From UBA3103 sp002365855 (GTDB lineage Bacteria > Bacillota > Desulfotomaculia > Desulfotomaculales > Pelotomaculaceae): 27,381 nt of DNA. The notes under the pieces are model-generated. The model saw only the letters and a program-made list of their open reading frames with translations. It did no database searches and was not told the origin of the DNA. Numbering within the stretch: the stretch's first letter is position 1; every line of letters starts with the position of its first letter. A program made the position numbers and the translations under genes. The stretch lies in NCBI GenBank assembly GCA_030627625.1, contig DAOURR010000029.1, positions 1 to 27,381 on the forward strand. The letters run 5' to 3'. Positions 7,006-15,490 of the stretch are shown here, piece after piece.

Positions 7006-7063
7006 CTTAGTTTTCTAGCATATTAAAAACTATCTTCACTACTTTCATTTCGCCATTCAAATT

Positions 7064-7108
7064 AACAGGAATATTCTTCTTTAACAATATTCCTCCTTTT
7101 TTGAGGGG
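7064..7108 (-). repeat. copy 2 of the ~46-bp intergenic repeat
   Basis: Matches 1666-1711. In this copy GGAATATT pairs perfectly with AATATTCC, making a hairpin next to an AAAGGAGG block on the minus strand. A TTG at 7087 could open a 26-codon frame (to 7007), but I do not call it a gene. The rest of the 447-base gap 6758-7204 holds the plus-strand terminator (6964-7005), the dapF terminator (7132-7165) and no other feature that I see. Confidence 0.55.
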
Positions 7109-7123
7109 AAAGAAGCCATAATT

Positions 7124-7266
7124 AAACATAAAAACGAGCTAAAAGCACATGGCTCCCGCCCGTTTCGTCATCTTTTATTTATCATACTTTTGGCTAACCT
7201 GATGCTAAATAGGATACACCCCGGTGAATACTTCCTCAGCCGGACCGGTCATATACACATGGTTAT
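7124..7266 (-). repeat. direct repeat partner of 4640-4790 (intact dapF side)
   Basis: Contains the terminator, the ACTTTTGGCTAACCTGAT spacer and the last codons of the intact dapF gene. Together with 4640-4790 it flanks the 2.3-kb cassette in direct orientation. Confidence 0.85.
7131..7165 (-). terminator. rho-independent terminator of dapF
   Basis: On the minus strand AAACGGGC pairs with GCTCGTTT with one G-U pair, and a TTTTTAT run follows. The G-U pair works only on the minus strand, which supports its assignment to dapF. Confidence 0.75.
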
Positions 7267-8041
7267 TCTCCGCCCACTCGATGAAAAGGTCTCCGCCCTT
7301 CAGGTGCACTGTCAGCTTGCGTCCGGTGTGGCCGTTTAAAACACAGGCTACGGCTGTGGCGCAGGCCCCGGTGCCGCAGGCCATGGTCTCCCCGGCGCCT
7401 CTTTCCCAAACCTTCATCTTTACCTCGTCCCGGTTTAAGACCTGTACAAACTCCACGTTGGTCTTCCGGGGAAAGGCGGGGTGTTTCTCAATACGGGGAC
7501 CGATGTCATCCAGGAGAACCTGACCCACGTCCGGCACAAAAATGATGCAGTGGGGATTGCCCATTGAAACTGCCGTCACATAACTGGTGATGCCGTCAAC
7601 TTCCAAGGGCTCGTTAATAACCTGTCCGGCCGGCCCTTCCATAGGAATCTCCCGGCGATTCAGCCGTGGTTCCCCCATGTCGACCCGTACCATTTTAACC
7701 CTGCCGTTTTCAATTATTAGCTGGGGTACTATTGTCCCCGCGAGAGTTTCCACCTGGACTTTTTCCTTCTTAACCAGACCTTGTTCGTATAGATACTTGG
7801 CCACACAGCGGATTGCGTTGCCGCACATTTCAGCCTCGCTGCCGTCTGAGTTGAATATGCGCATGTTGACGTCGCTGGATTCCGACGGGAGAAGCAGGAC
7901 CAGGCCGTCCGCTCCAACACCGAAATAACGGTCGCACATCCTTAAAGCTAACTCAGGCGTCTGCTCAATATTGATTTTTTCTTCAAAACAATTCACTAGA
8001 ATAAAGTCGTTGCCAAGGCCATGCACTTTTGTAAAACGCAC
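7205..8041 (-). CDS. dapF: diaminopimelate epimerase
   Basis: Converts LL-diaminopimelate to meso-diaminopimelate in the cytoplasm, for lysine and peptidoglycan synthesis. At 278 residues it has the family's normal length. Both catalytic cysteines of this PLP-independent epimerase are present: C73 in SEAEMCGNAIRCVAKYL and C222 in GAGETMACGTGACATAV. The N-terminal KVHGLGNDFILV (5-16) and SMGNPHCIIF (159-168) are also typical. The start is GTG with GGAGGT 7 bases ahead. It is followed by its own terminator, and is preceded 58 bases upstream by the calcium ATPase gene in the same direction. Its 3' end is duplicated at 4640-4790. Confidence 0.98.
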   Translation of the reverse strand: MRFTKVHGLGNDFILVNCFEEKINIEQTPELALRMCDRYFGVGADGLVLLLPSESSDVNMRIFNSDGSEAEMCGNAIRCVAKYLYEQGLVKKEKVQVETLAGTIVPQLIIENGRVKMVRVDMGEPRLNRREIPMEGPAGQVINEPLEVDGITSYVTAVSMGNPHCIIFVPDVGQVLLDDIGPRIEKHPAFPRKTNVEFVQVLNRDEVKMKVWERGAGETMACGTGACATAVACVLNGHTGRKLTVHLKGGDLFIEWAENNHVYMTGPAEEVFTGVYPI

Positions 8042-8099
8042 TTTACGTACCTCCAGTTAGTCGGCTGTTTGTCACAAGATATCTATTATTTTAACCCAA

Positions 8100-10844
8100 T
8101 CACACCTTCAGGTACATTACTTTTTTTTCAGCCCCTCTGATAAAGTGGTTGAAAATCGTTCCCAGTACGGTTGGGGTCATGGCTATGGCCAAAACGACAG
8201 CCCACTGCATCCCGCTTAAAGGTACAACGTGGAAGACCGGCTGCAGGAAGGGTATATAGTTTACTGCCATCTGCAGGAGGGCGGAAATTGACACAGCCCC
8301 TAATAAATAAGGGTTAGATAAGATCCCGACTTCCAGGATGGTGTGAAACTCTGAGCGGCAGGTAAAGACATAAAACAGCTGGAAAAAAACCAGGGTATTA
8401 AATGCCATGGTCCTGGCCAGGCCCACGTCCCCTGTGGAATACCCGATACAAAAGGCCAGCAGGGTGCCCAGGCCAATTACCGTCCCGCTGGATACAATCC
8501 GCCAGGCCATGCCGTGTGAAAAAACACTCTCCCTCGGATGCCTGGGGGGGCGGGACATGATATCACGGTCATGGGGGTCAACCCCCAGCGCCATCGCAGG
8601 GAGACCGTCGGTAACAAGGTTCATCCAGAGGATCTGGATCGGTACCAGCGGAAGCGGCAGCCCCACCAGGACCGCGAGGAACATGGTCAGCACTTCTCCT
8701 ACATTGCAGGAGAGAAGGTACCGGATAAATTTACGGATGTTGTCGTAGATTCCACGCCCTTCTTCCACTGCGGCAACGATGCTGCCGAAGTCATCATCGG
8801 TAAGCACCATGGAAGAGGCTTCTTTGGTAACATCCGTCCCGGTGATCCCCATGGCGATTCCAATATCCGCCTCTTTGACCGCCGGGGCGTCGTTTACCCC
8901 GTCGCCGGTCATGGCAACCACATGCCCTGCTTCTTTTAAAGCTTGTACAATCCGCAGTTTGTGCCTCGGTGATACCCTGGCATATACTGAAACAGCATTG
9001 ACATTTTTCTTAAACTCCGCGTCGGACATGTTGTCCAGCTCGCGTCCGGTTATAATTTTAGTGTCCTTATATAAGATTCCCAGTTCTTTTGCCACCGCGT
9101 TCGCAGTAAGCTGGTGGTCACCGGTGATCATTACCGCCTTGATTCCCGCCCTGCGGCAGGTATGCACAGCTTGTACCGCGGCGGGCCTCGGCGGGTCGAT
9201 CATCCCCGCCATTCCAAGATAGATCAGGCGCCTCTCGAGCAGCTCTTCTGAGAATTCCCCGGTATTAGCAGGCAGATCACGGTAGGCAAAAGCAAGCACC
9301 CGCAGCGCCTTTCCGGCCAGGGAAGAGTTCTGGTCAAGGATTTCCTGCCTGTCACGCTTTGAAAGGGGCACAGCCATCCCTCCCTTGAAGACATGGGTGC
9401 ACAGGTCCAGCACGACATCCGGCGCTCCCTTTACATAAGCCTTCATACTGCCGGAAGGCTCTTTGTATACCACGGTCATGCGCTTGCGATCGGAATCAAA
9501 GGGCAGCTCTGCTACCCGCTCATCCTTCGTCTCGAGCTTCTCACGCCAGAATCCTGCTTTGGCGGCAACAACCAGGAGCGCCCCCTCGGTCGGGTCGCCC
9601 ATGACAGACCACTGCCTGGCTTGCCGGCCTTTGGTCAAGCCCCTGAACAGTCCGGTCACACTAATGCCGCCGCGCTCCAGTATAGCGTTGTTGCAGAGCG
9701 CCGCAGCTTTCATGATTAAGCTGAAATGTTGCTCCTGCCTGTCCGCCGGACCGGTAAATTCACCTTTGGGATCATAGCCCTCCCCTGTTACATCAAGGAT
9801 ATATTCGCCAATGATAACCTTTCTAACAGTCATCTGGTTTTGGGTGAGAGTTCCGGTTTTATCTGAACAAATTACCGTGGCGCAGCCCAGAGTTTCGACC
9901 GCAGGAAGCCTGCGGACGATAACATTACGGCGGATCATCCGCTGAACGCCGATAGCCAGGGACACCGTGACAATAGCCGGCAGCCCCTCGGGAATGGCCG
10001 CCACCGCCAGGCTGACACCTGCCAGGAACATCTGGTAGGGTTCCTCGCCCCTGGTAATCCCCATTACAACCACGACAGCGCAGATGGTCAGGCAAAAAGC
10101 TACCAACCCTTTGCCCAACTGGGCCAGGCGCCGCTGGAGGGGGGTCTCTTCCTGCCCTGCCTCCTGGATCATGCCGCAGATCTGGCCCATTTCTGTTGCC
10201 ATGCCGGTATTTACCACGATTCCGCGACCACGCCCCCTGGTGACAACTGTGCCTAGGTAGGCCATATTACTGGTATCTCCAAGGTTAAGCTCCCTCCCGG
10301 GCAGGGCTTCCACAGCTTTTCTTACCGGTGTTGACTCCCCCGTAAGAGCGGACTCTTCAACCCCGAGGTTAGAAGCCTGTAGCAGCCGCAGGTCTGCAGG
10401 GACCCTATCCCCTTCTTCCAGAAAAACGATGTCGCCAGGCACCAGTTCCACTGCAGGTATCCTGCGATCGTGCCCGCCGCGTAGCACCCTGGCTTCCGGT
10501 GAGATCAACTGCTTTAAAGCTTCCATTGAGCGCTCGGCGCGGTATTCCTGGATAAACCCCAAAACTGCATTGACCACCACAATAATCATGATGGTGATGG
10601 CGTCTGCGTACTCTCCCAAAAAACCGGATATAACCGTTGCCCCCAGAAGCACCAGCACCATAAAGTCCTTAAACTGGTTGAGAAAAATTGTCCAGGGCGG
10701 AGCTTTAGGGGTTTTGGCAAGCTCATTCGGGCCAAACCTCGCGGCTCTTTCCCTGACCTCCTTCTCGTTTAAGCCTTTCGTTCCGTCGGATTTATAGTGT
10801 TCTAACACTTCTTGCTGAGTTAGTGAGTACCAACGCCCAGCCAT
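8100..10844 (-). CDS. calcium-transporting P-type ATPase (P2A, SERCA/PMR1-like)
   Basis: Membrane pump that uses ATP to move cations, most likely Ca2+ out of the cell. The 914 residues show the full P-type plan: N-terminal cation ATPase domain, actuator motif LTGES (167-171), the M4 ion site VAAIPEGLPA (281-290), the phosphorylated Asp in CSDKTGTLT (D328), KGAPDVVLDLC in the nucleotide domain, the hinge MTGDGVNDAPA, and the M6 site NLVTDGLPAMALG. PEGL in M4 together with N-x-x-TDGLPA in M6 is the signature of Ca2+ pumps, rather than of Na+/K+ or heavy-metal types. ATG is preceded by AGGGGTGA. It is divergent from rqcH across 234 bases. Mn2+ as a second substrate is possible. Confidence 0.95.
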   Translation of the reverse strand: MAGRWYSLTQQEVLEHYKSDGTKGLNEKEVRERAARFGPNELAKTPKAPPWTIFLNQFKDFMVLVLLGATVISGFLGEYADAITIMIIVVVNAVLGFIQEYRAERSMEALKQLISPEARVLRGGHDRRIPAVELVPGDIVFLEEGDRVPADLRLLQASNLGVEESALTGESTPVRKAVEALPGRELNLGDTSNMAYLGTVVTRGRGRGIVVNTGMATEMGQICGMIQEAGQEETPLQRRLAQLGKGLVAFCLTICAVVVVMGITRGEEPYQMFLAGVSLAVAAIPEGLPAIVTVSLAIGVQRMIRRNVIVRRLPAVETLGCATVICSDKTGTLTQNQMTVRKVIIGEYILDVTGEGYDPKGEFTGPADRQEQHFSLIMKAAALCNNAILERGGISVTGLFRGLTKGRQARQWSVMGDPTEGALLVVAAKAGFWREKLETKDERVAELPFDSDRKRMTVVYKEPSGSMKAYVKGAPDVVLDLCTHVFKGGMAVPLSKRDRQEILDQNSSLAGKALRVLAFAYRDLPANTGEFSEELLERRLIYLGMAGMIDPPRPAAVQAVHTCRRAGIKAVMITGDHQLTANAVAKELGILYKDTKIITGRELDNMSDAEFKKNVNAVSVYARVSPRHKLRIVQALKEAGHVVAMTGDGVNDAPAVKEADIGIAMGITGTDVTKEASSMVLTDDDFGSIVAAVEEGRGIYDNIRKFIRYLLSCNVGEVLTMFLAVLVGLPLPLVPIQILWMNLVTDGLPAMALGVDPHDRDIMSRPPRHPRESVFSHGMAWRIVSSGTVIGLGTLLAFCIGYSTGDVGLARTMAFNTLVFFQLFYVFTCRSEFHTILEVGILSNPYLLGAVSISALLQMAVNYIPFLQPVFHVVPLSGMQWAVVLAIAMTPTVLGTIFNHFIRGAEKKVMYLKV

Positions 10845-10972
10845 AACAGGTCACCCCTTGTCCTTTTTCCTTATTATTCCTTAACTTATTCTGGACAGGA
10901 GTAAAAAATTACCTTTTACTGGGCAGGCGTTTAAAATCTATTGAAAACCAGAGTCATTAAGAGTATGTTTTT

Positions 10973-10981
10973 TGTTATAAT
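10973..10981 (+). promoter_or_regulatory. extended -10 promoter upstream of rqcH
   Basis: TGTTATAAT is a perfect extended -10 (TG-n-TATAAT), located about 100 bases before the rqcH start. No convincing -35 is found 17 bases upstream, which is acceptable for an extended -10 promoter. Confidence 0.45.
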
Positions 10982-11078
10982 AGATTCACCGTTTTTTTTC
11001 GTTAAATATAAAACAAATGGATATTTATCTAATACATATTTACATTTACCAAAATACGCATTTTCGGAGGTAAACAAA

Positions 11079-12863
11079 GTGCCTTTTGACGGACTCGTCA
11101 TGGCGGCGGTACGCTCGGAACTTGAAGCTAAACTAACCGGAGGACGTATAGAAAGAGTGTACCAACCGGACAAAGTTGAGCTGGTCCTGCTGGTGCACAA
11201 ACCCGGAGCAAGACAAAAACTGCTCCTCTCGGCTAATGCCCGCAATGCCCGCGTTCATCTCACCAAGTCAACAAGAGAAAACCCCACCTCACCGCCGCTG
11301 TTCTGCATGGTTCTGCGCAAACACCTGGAGGGCGGGCGCATCATTGGCTTTGAGCAGGCAGGGCTGGAGCGGGTTTTAGTAGTGAGAGTGGATTCAAGGG
11401 ATGAATTGGGCCAGCCCTCGGAGAAGCACCTGATCTGTGAGATAATGGGCAAACACAGCAACATCATTCTGAAGGACAATTCCAACGGTGTTGTTATTGA
11501 CGGGATCAAGCGCTATTCCCATTCGGTCAGCAGGTACCGGGAAATACTGCCGGGCCGGCAGTATCTATCCCCTCCATCTCAGCATAAGCTTAACCCCCTT
11601 ACGCTGGATGAAGATAAGTTCCGACAGGCTTGTCTTGCTTTACCCCTGGAAACAAAACTCCCCGAACTGCTGCAAAAAAGCTTTGATGGGTTAAGTATAG
11701 TTACCTGCAGGGAAATAGTCAGCAGGGCCGGTCTTCAAGCGGACGATCTCCTGGACCACTGCGGCGATCACGAGTTAAGGTCACTCTGGAAAGCCTTCTA
11801 CGGAGTGCTCGCACCGGCAAACCAGGGTCAATTCACACCCTGTATAATCACAGGCAAGCGGGGTGAGCCCCTGGAATTCGCCGCTCTTGATCTGCATCAC
11901 ACCGGCCAAAAAAGCGAGGGCGGGGAAATGAATTCGCTGCTTGACGTCTTTTTTTCGTCCCGTGAGACTATGGAGAAGCTTGACCGTGAAAAAAACTCGG
12001 TTTCATCCCTTTTAAACAAAGAGATTGCCCGTTTGGAAAAAAAGCTGAATTTGTACGCCGGGAGCCTGGAAGAAGCAACAGGTAACGAAAGGCTAAGGCT
12101 TTATGGCGAACTGCTTACAGCCAATCTCTACCGCTTACAGAAGGGTCCTGAGGAGGTAACATTAGAAAATTATTTTGAGGAAACCTGCCCAGCCGTTACA
12201 ATTCCGCTGGGTCCTCACCTCACCCCTTCAGAAAATGCACAGGTCTATTTTAAAAAGTATGTTAAGTCGAAAAATACCAGGGCTGCCTTAGAAGTCAGGA
12301 CCGGTTTGGCCCTTGACGAATTGGATTACCTGGAAGGAGTTAAAATAGCCCTTGACCATGCGGCCGTGCTCCAGGATCTGGCCGAGGTTAAACAGGAACT
12401 TGCGGACCAGGGTTATATCAAACAATCCACTTTAAAACATAAAAAAGATAAAAAGGCGGTTCCCGCGCACCAGCATTTCACCTATCGCTCCACGGACGGC
12501 TTTCAGATTTTAGTAGGTAAAAACAATAAGCAGAACGACTACCTGACCATGAGGATGGCCCGGGAGGAGGACATCTGGCTGCATGCTAAAGACATCCCGG
12601 GCGCTCATGTCATTATCCGGTCGGCAGGAAAGGAAGTGCCGCTGACAACCCTGACAGAAGCCGCAGGCCTCGCGGCCTACTTCAGCAAAGGGCGCAGCGC
12701 GGGAAGCGTTCCCGTAGACTACACTTTTAAAAAGCACGTCCGTAAGCCCAAGGGCGCAAAGCCCGGCAGGGTCATCTATGATCATCAAAAAACAATTATG
12801 GCCGCCCCCGATGAGGAAGCGGCGTTAAGAACCGGCATTGAGACTTTTGGTGGCGAACCTTAA
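11079..12863 (+). CDS. rqcH: RqcH (NFACT family; Rqc2/FbpA homolog), ribosome quality control
   Basis: Binds stalled 50S subunits carrying peptidyl-tRNA and directs addition of C-terminal alanine tails that mark the nascent chain for degradation; older annotations call it fibronectin-binding protein FbpA. The 594 residues show NFACT-N at the start (PFDGLVMAAVRSELEAKL), a middle helical and coiled-coil part (about 290-460), and the C-terminal NFACT-R/DUF814 domain (DGFQILVGKNNKQNDYLTMR, then DIWLHAKDIPGAHVIIR). The open frame reaches back to 10941, but GTG at 11079 is chosen because CGGAGG lies 8 bases upstream and family homology begins with (M)PFDG. The added 46 codons contain the promoter and are low-complexity. 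It ends 2 bases from the end of convergent pyrE. Confidence 0.94.
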   Translation: MPFDGLVMAAVRSELEAKLTGGRIERVYQPDKVELVLLVHKPGARQKLLLSANARNARVHLTKSTRENPTSPPLFCMVLRKHLEGGRIIGFEQAGLERVLVVRVDSRDELGQPSEKHLICEIMGKHSNIILKDNSNGVVIDGIKRYSHSVSRYREILPGRQYLSPPSQHKLNPLTLDEDKFRQACLALPLETKLPELLQKSFDGLSIVTCREIVSRAGLQADDLLDHCGDHELRSLWKAFYGVLAPANQGQFTPCIITGKRGEPLEFAALDLHHTGQKSEGGEMNSLLDVFFSSRETMEKLDREKNSVSSLLNKEIARLEKKLNLYAGSLEEATGNERLRLYGELLTANLYRLQKGPEEVTLENYFEETCPAVTIPLGPHLTPSENAQVYFKKYVKSKNTRAALEVRTGLALDELDYLEGVKIALDHAAVLQDLAEVKQELADQGYIKQSTLKHKKDKKAVPAHQHFTYRSTDGFQILVGKNNKQNDYLTMRMAREEDIWLHAKDIPGAHVIIRSAGKEVPLTTLTEAAGLAAYFSKGRSAGSVPVDYTFKKHVRKPKGAKPGRVIYDHQKTIMAAPDEEAALRTGIETFGGEP

Positions 12864-12865
12864 TA

Positions 12866-13441
12866 CTAGATACTCCTGCTTCCCGGTTTTATCGCCGGGA
12901 TACCTTTGACACAGAGCGGACACTCCCCGGGATCATAGGACACTGCTTCAACAGTCAGGAGCGCTTCCATGGGCACTCCCAGATCAACTGTTCCATTACT
13001 GCGATCAACGAGCACACCCGCGCCGACGACTTCTCCTCCATGACTGCGCACTACTTCAACAACCTCCCGGAGTGAACCCCCGGTGGTGATCACATCCTCC
13101 ACAACCAAAACCTTTTCACCGGGCTTGATGGAAAAACCTCTCCTGATGGTCATAACACCGTTCTCCCTCTCGGCAAAAAGGCCGCGCGCGCCTAGCGCCC
13201 GCGCCGTCTCGTAGGATAAAACGATGCCTCCCATAGCAGGCCCGACCACAGCAGTAACATCCTTGCCGGTAAACCTGGAGGCAAGTTCCCCGCAGAGTTT
13301 TTCGGCGTGGGCAGGATGCTGGAGCACCAGGGCGCACTGGAAATAGCTATCGCTGTGCCTTCCCGAGGTCAGCATAAAATGTCCGGACAGCATTGCGCCG
13401 GTATCCCTGAGGATTGGAATTACCTTCTCATTACCAAGCAT
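12866..13441 (-). CDS. pyrE: orotate phosphoribosyltransferase
   Basis: Transfers ribose-5-phosphate from PRPP to orotate, giving OMP, the fifth step of UMP synthesis. The 191 residues include the PRPP loop VLVVEDVITTGGS, the GPAMGGIVLSYETAR segment and FMLTSGRHSDSYFQ near the N-terminus, all typical of PyrE. The C-terminus CPLCVKGIPAIKPGS is of the kind seen in related thermophilic and clostridial enzymes. ATG has AGAGGAGA as ribosome site. It is the last gene of the pyr operon, 45 bases after the metallophosphoesterase gene, and convergent with rqcH. Confidence 0.96.
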   Translation of the reverse strand: MLGNEKVIPILRDTGAMLSGHFMLTSGRHSDSYFQCALVLQHPAHAEKLCGELASRFTGKDVTAVVGPAMGGIVLSYETARALGARGLFAERENGVMTIRRGFSIKPGEKVLVVEDVITTGGSLREVVEVVRSHGGEVVGAGVLVDRSNGTVDLGVPMEALLTVEAVSYDPGECPLCVKGIPAIKPGSRSI

Positions 13442-13486
13442 ATGATTTCTCCTCTTTAGTTTGACTTTAATTTAAAGATCTGTTTA

Positions 13487-14641
13487 TTAATTGATAAAAT
13501 TAATTACTATCGATACTGCTTCAGGAGTATTGCCCAGCCTTATCGGCGGGCCCCAGGTGCCAAACCCGCAGGACACAATTACATGGAGGTCTCCCTTGCG
13601 CAAATATCCCCAGTCAATCTCAAACATCCTTTTGGTGATGAAGTTAAAGGGGAATAATTGCCCCAGGTGGGTATGCCCTGAAAGCTGCAGGTCAACGCCC
13701 TGTTCCTGGCTTTCCGCGAGATCGTATGGCTGGTGGTCGAGGAGGATAACGGGCAGGGAAAGGTCAAGCCCGTCCATTACGGCTGACAACTCCTGGCGCC
13801 GCTGGCCCTGAAAACGCTCGCGCGTCCTGTCATCCCGTCCCACGATATAAAAACTGTCCTCTACTATGAGATAGCTGTCGCGCAGGACTTTCACCCCTGC
13901 GGACTGCAAGTGGGAAAACGCCTCTTCCGAATGGCCTCCAATATATTCATGATTGCCAAAAACTGCAAAAGTGCCATATTTGGGCTTCAGCATAAGCAGG
14001 CTGTCAGCCATACGCTGCTCTACAAAAGGGTCAATATTTTCATCAATAATATCTCCCGGCAGCAAAACCAGGTCCGGTTCCTGTGCATTGACCATTTCAA
14101 TCAGATTCATAAGCCTGCCATTATTAACAATCCTGCCCAGGTGAATATCCGAGATCATTACTACCCGGAGCTTTTCCAGGCTGCCGGCCGGCTTTGCTAT
14201 GTTTATTTCATAATGAACCAGCCGGGGATTTCTCGCGTTCCAGACCCCGTAAATAATCAGGCATACGACTAATATAACCGCTATCAAGCCTGTGCCAACA
14301 CGAAATCTTTCCATGTCACCGGTCAGCCAGCCTAACTTTCTGCCAAACAGTCCAACCAGGTCGATGGTGATAAAGATGAAGAAAAATAAATGCATAGCAG
14401 CCAGCCAGTAAGAGCCGGCAACGATTAAGCTGTTGCTTACCACGGCCGGCAGTAAGTTTTGACCAAATCTGCCTGCAATATATGAAACGGCAAGCAGTAA
14501 AAAAATAAACCAATACGCCGCTCCATAGCCTGCCGGTAAGAATTTGCCCAAAGCCTGCCAGCCCCGAAGCCCGATATAATAATTGACTGAGCTGTAGACT
14601 GTAAAAAACACGGCAAAAAAAATAATAAATTGTGAATTCAT
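13487..14641 (-). CDS. membrane-anchored calcineurin-like metallophosphoesterase inside the pyr operon
   Basis: 384 residues: an N-terminal membrane part with about four hydrophobic helices (3-22, 41-57, 68-98, 115-134), then a calcineurin-like phosphoesterase domain. Metal-binding motifs are complete: D165-I-H167 (MISDIHLG), D197 (LLPGDIID), N230-H231 (FGNHEYIGG), H303 (LLDHQP) and H323-T-H325 (LSGHTHLGQLFP). This is the YkuE-like architecture with a domain predicted to face outside the cytoplasm or to lie at the membrane surface; the substrate is unknown. It sits between pyrF and pyrE in the same direction with gaps of 57 and 45 bases, so it should be transcribed with the pyr genes. The ribosome site (GGTGG) is weak. 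Confidence 0.9.
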   Translation of the reverse strand: MNSQFIIFFAVFFTVYSSVNYYIGLRGWQALGKFLPAGYGAAYWFIFLLLAVSYIAGRFGQNLLPAVVSNSLIVAGSYWLAAMHLFFFIFITIDLVGLFGRKLGWLTGDMERFRVGTGLIAVILVVCLIIYGVWNARNPRLVHYEINIAKPAGSLEKLRVVMISDIHLGRIVNNGRLMNLIEMVNAQEPDLVLLPGDIIDENIDPFVEQRMADSLLMLKPKYGTFAVFGNHEYIGGHSEEAFSHLQSAGVKVLRDSYLIVEDSFYIVGRDDRTRERFQGQRRQELSAVMDGLDLSLPVILLDHQPYDLAESQEQGVDLQLSGHTHLGQLFPFNFITKRMFEIDWGYLRKGDLHVIVSCGFGTWGPPIRLGNTPEAVSIVINFIN

Positions 14642-14698
14642 GTTTAAACCACCAAAGTTTCCCTGTACAAACTATTTCACCCGGCAGACCTGTTATTC

Positions 14699-15442
14699 CT
14701 ACATGACCGCTATCTTATGCAATCCTGAGGTTATTTCTTTTAGAATATTCCTGGTTGACTCCACCGGGTCGGGCGCTGCCGTAACCGGCCTTCCCACGAC
14801 CAGGAAACTTGCCCCCAGTGCAATTGCCTCCCCTGGGGTTTTGGTCCTTTTCTGATCGTCTGCCGATACTCCCGCCGGGCGAACACCGGGCGTAATAATC
14901 ACAAAATCCTGACCGCAGGCTTTCCTGATCGCTGACACCTCCAGGGGCGACGCAACCACACCGTCCATACCTGCCTCTTTGGCAAGCAAGACCCAGGCAA
15001 GGACACGCTCCTCTACTAAACCTGGAATACCGATTTGGTCATTTAAAACTTCCTGATCGATGCTGGTCAGGACGGTAACTGCCACAACCAGAGGGGGTTT
15101 ATTGCCTGCCTTTGCGGCCTCATCACGCGCCGCTTCCGCAGCGGCACGCATCATGGCCAAGCCACCGGCGGCATGCACGTTTAATATAGACGCACCGTGC
15201 CTGACAAGCACACGGGTGGCCCCTGCCACGGTATTGGGGATGTCATGCAGCTTTAAATCAACAAATATAGGCACATATTTTTCCCTGAGCCTGCTAACCG
15301 CCTCCGGGCCGACACTGTTAAAAAGCTGCATGCCCACTTTGAAGCCACCAGCGAAAGGGTTAAGCTTATCTACCAGGGTTTCCGCTTCTTCCAGAGTATT
15401 GACATCAAGGGCGATAATTAGCGGGTTTTTAAACGAAGACAT
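14699..15442 (-). CDS. pyrF: orotidine 5'-phosphate decarboxylase
   Basis: Decarboxylates OMP to UMP, the last step of the pathway. The 247 residues carry the catalytic motif FVDLKLHDIPNTV (the D-x-K-x-x-D tetrad region), an N-terminal LIIALDVNTLEEA strand, and GVRPAGVSADDQKR and FLVVGRPVTAAPDP, which form the phosphate-binding end of the barrel. ATG is preceded by GGGGGAA. It follows pyrD by 48 bases and precedes the metallophosphoesterase gene. Confidence 0.97.
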   Translation of the reverse strand: MSSFKNPLIIALDVNTLEEAETLVDKLNPFAGGFKVGMQLFNSVGPEAVSRLREKYVPIFVDLKLHDIPNTVAGATRVLVRHGASILNVHAAGGLAMMRAAAEAARDEAAKAGNKPPLVVAVTVLTSIDQEVLNDQIGIPGLVEERVLAWVLLAKEAGMDGVVASPLEVSAIRKACGQDFVIITPGVRPAGVSADDQKRTKTPGEAIALGASFLVVGRPVTAAPDPVESTRNILKEITSGLHKIAVM

Positions 15443-15490
15443 TTGTCATTCCCCCAATGGTTCAGGCTTGTTAATATCCACCTGGTTTTA

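Noticed and set aside
12879..12900. Terminator of rqcH inside the 3' end of pyrE
   Set aside because: TCCCGG/CCGGGA can pair, but it is coding sequence for the conserved pyrE tail and lacks a T-run.
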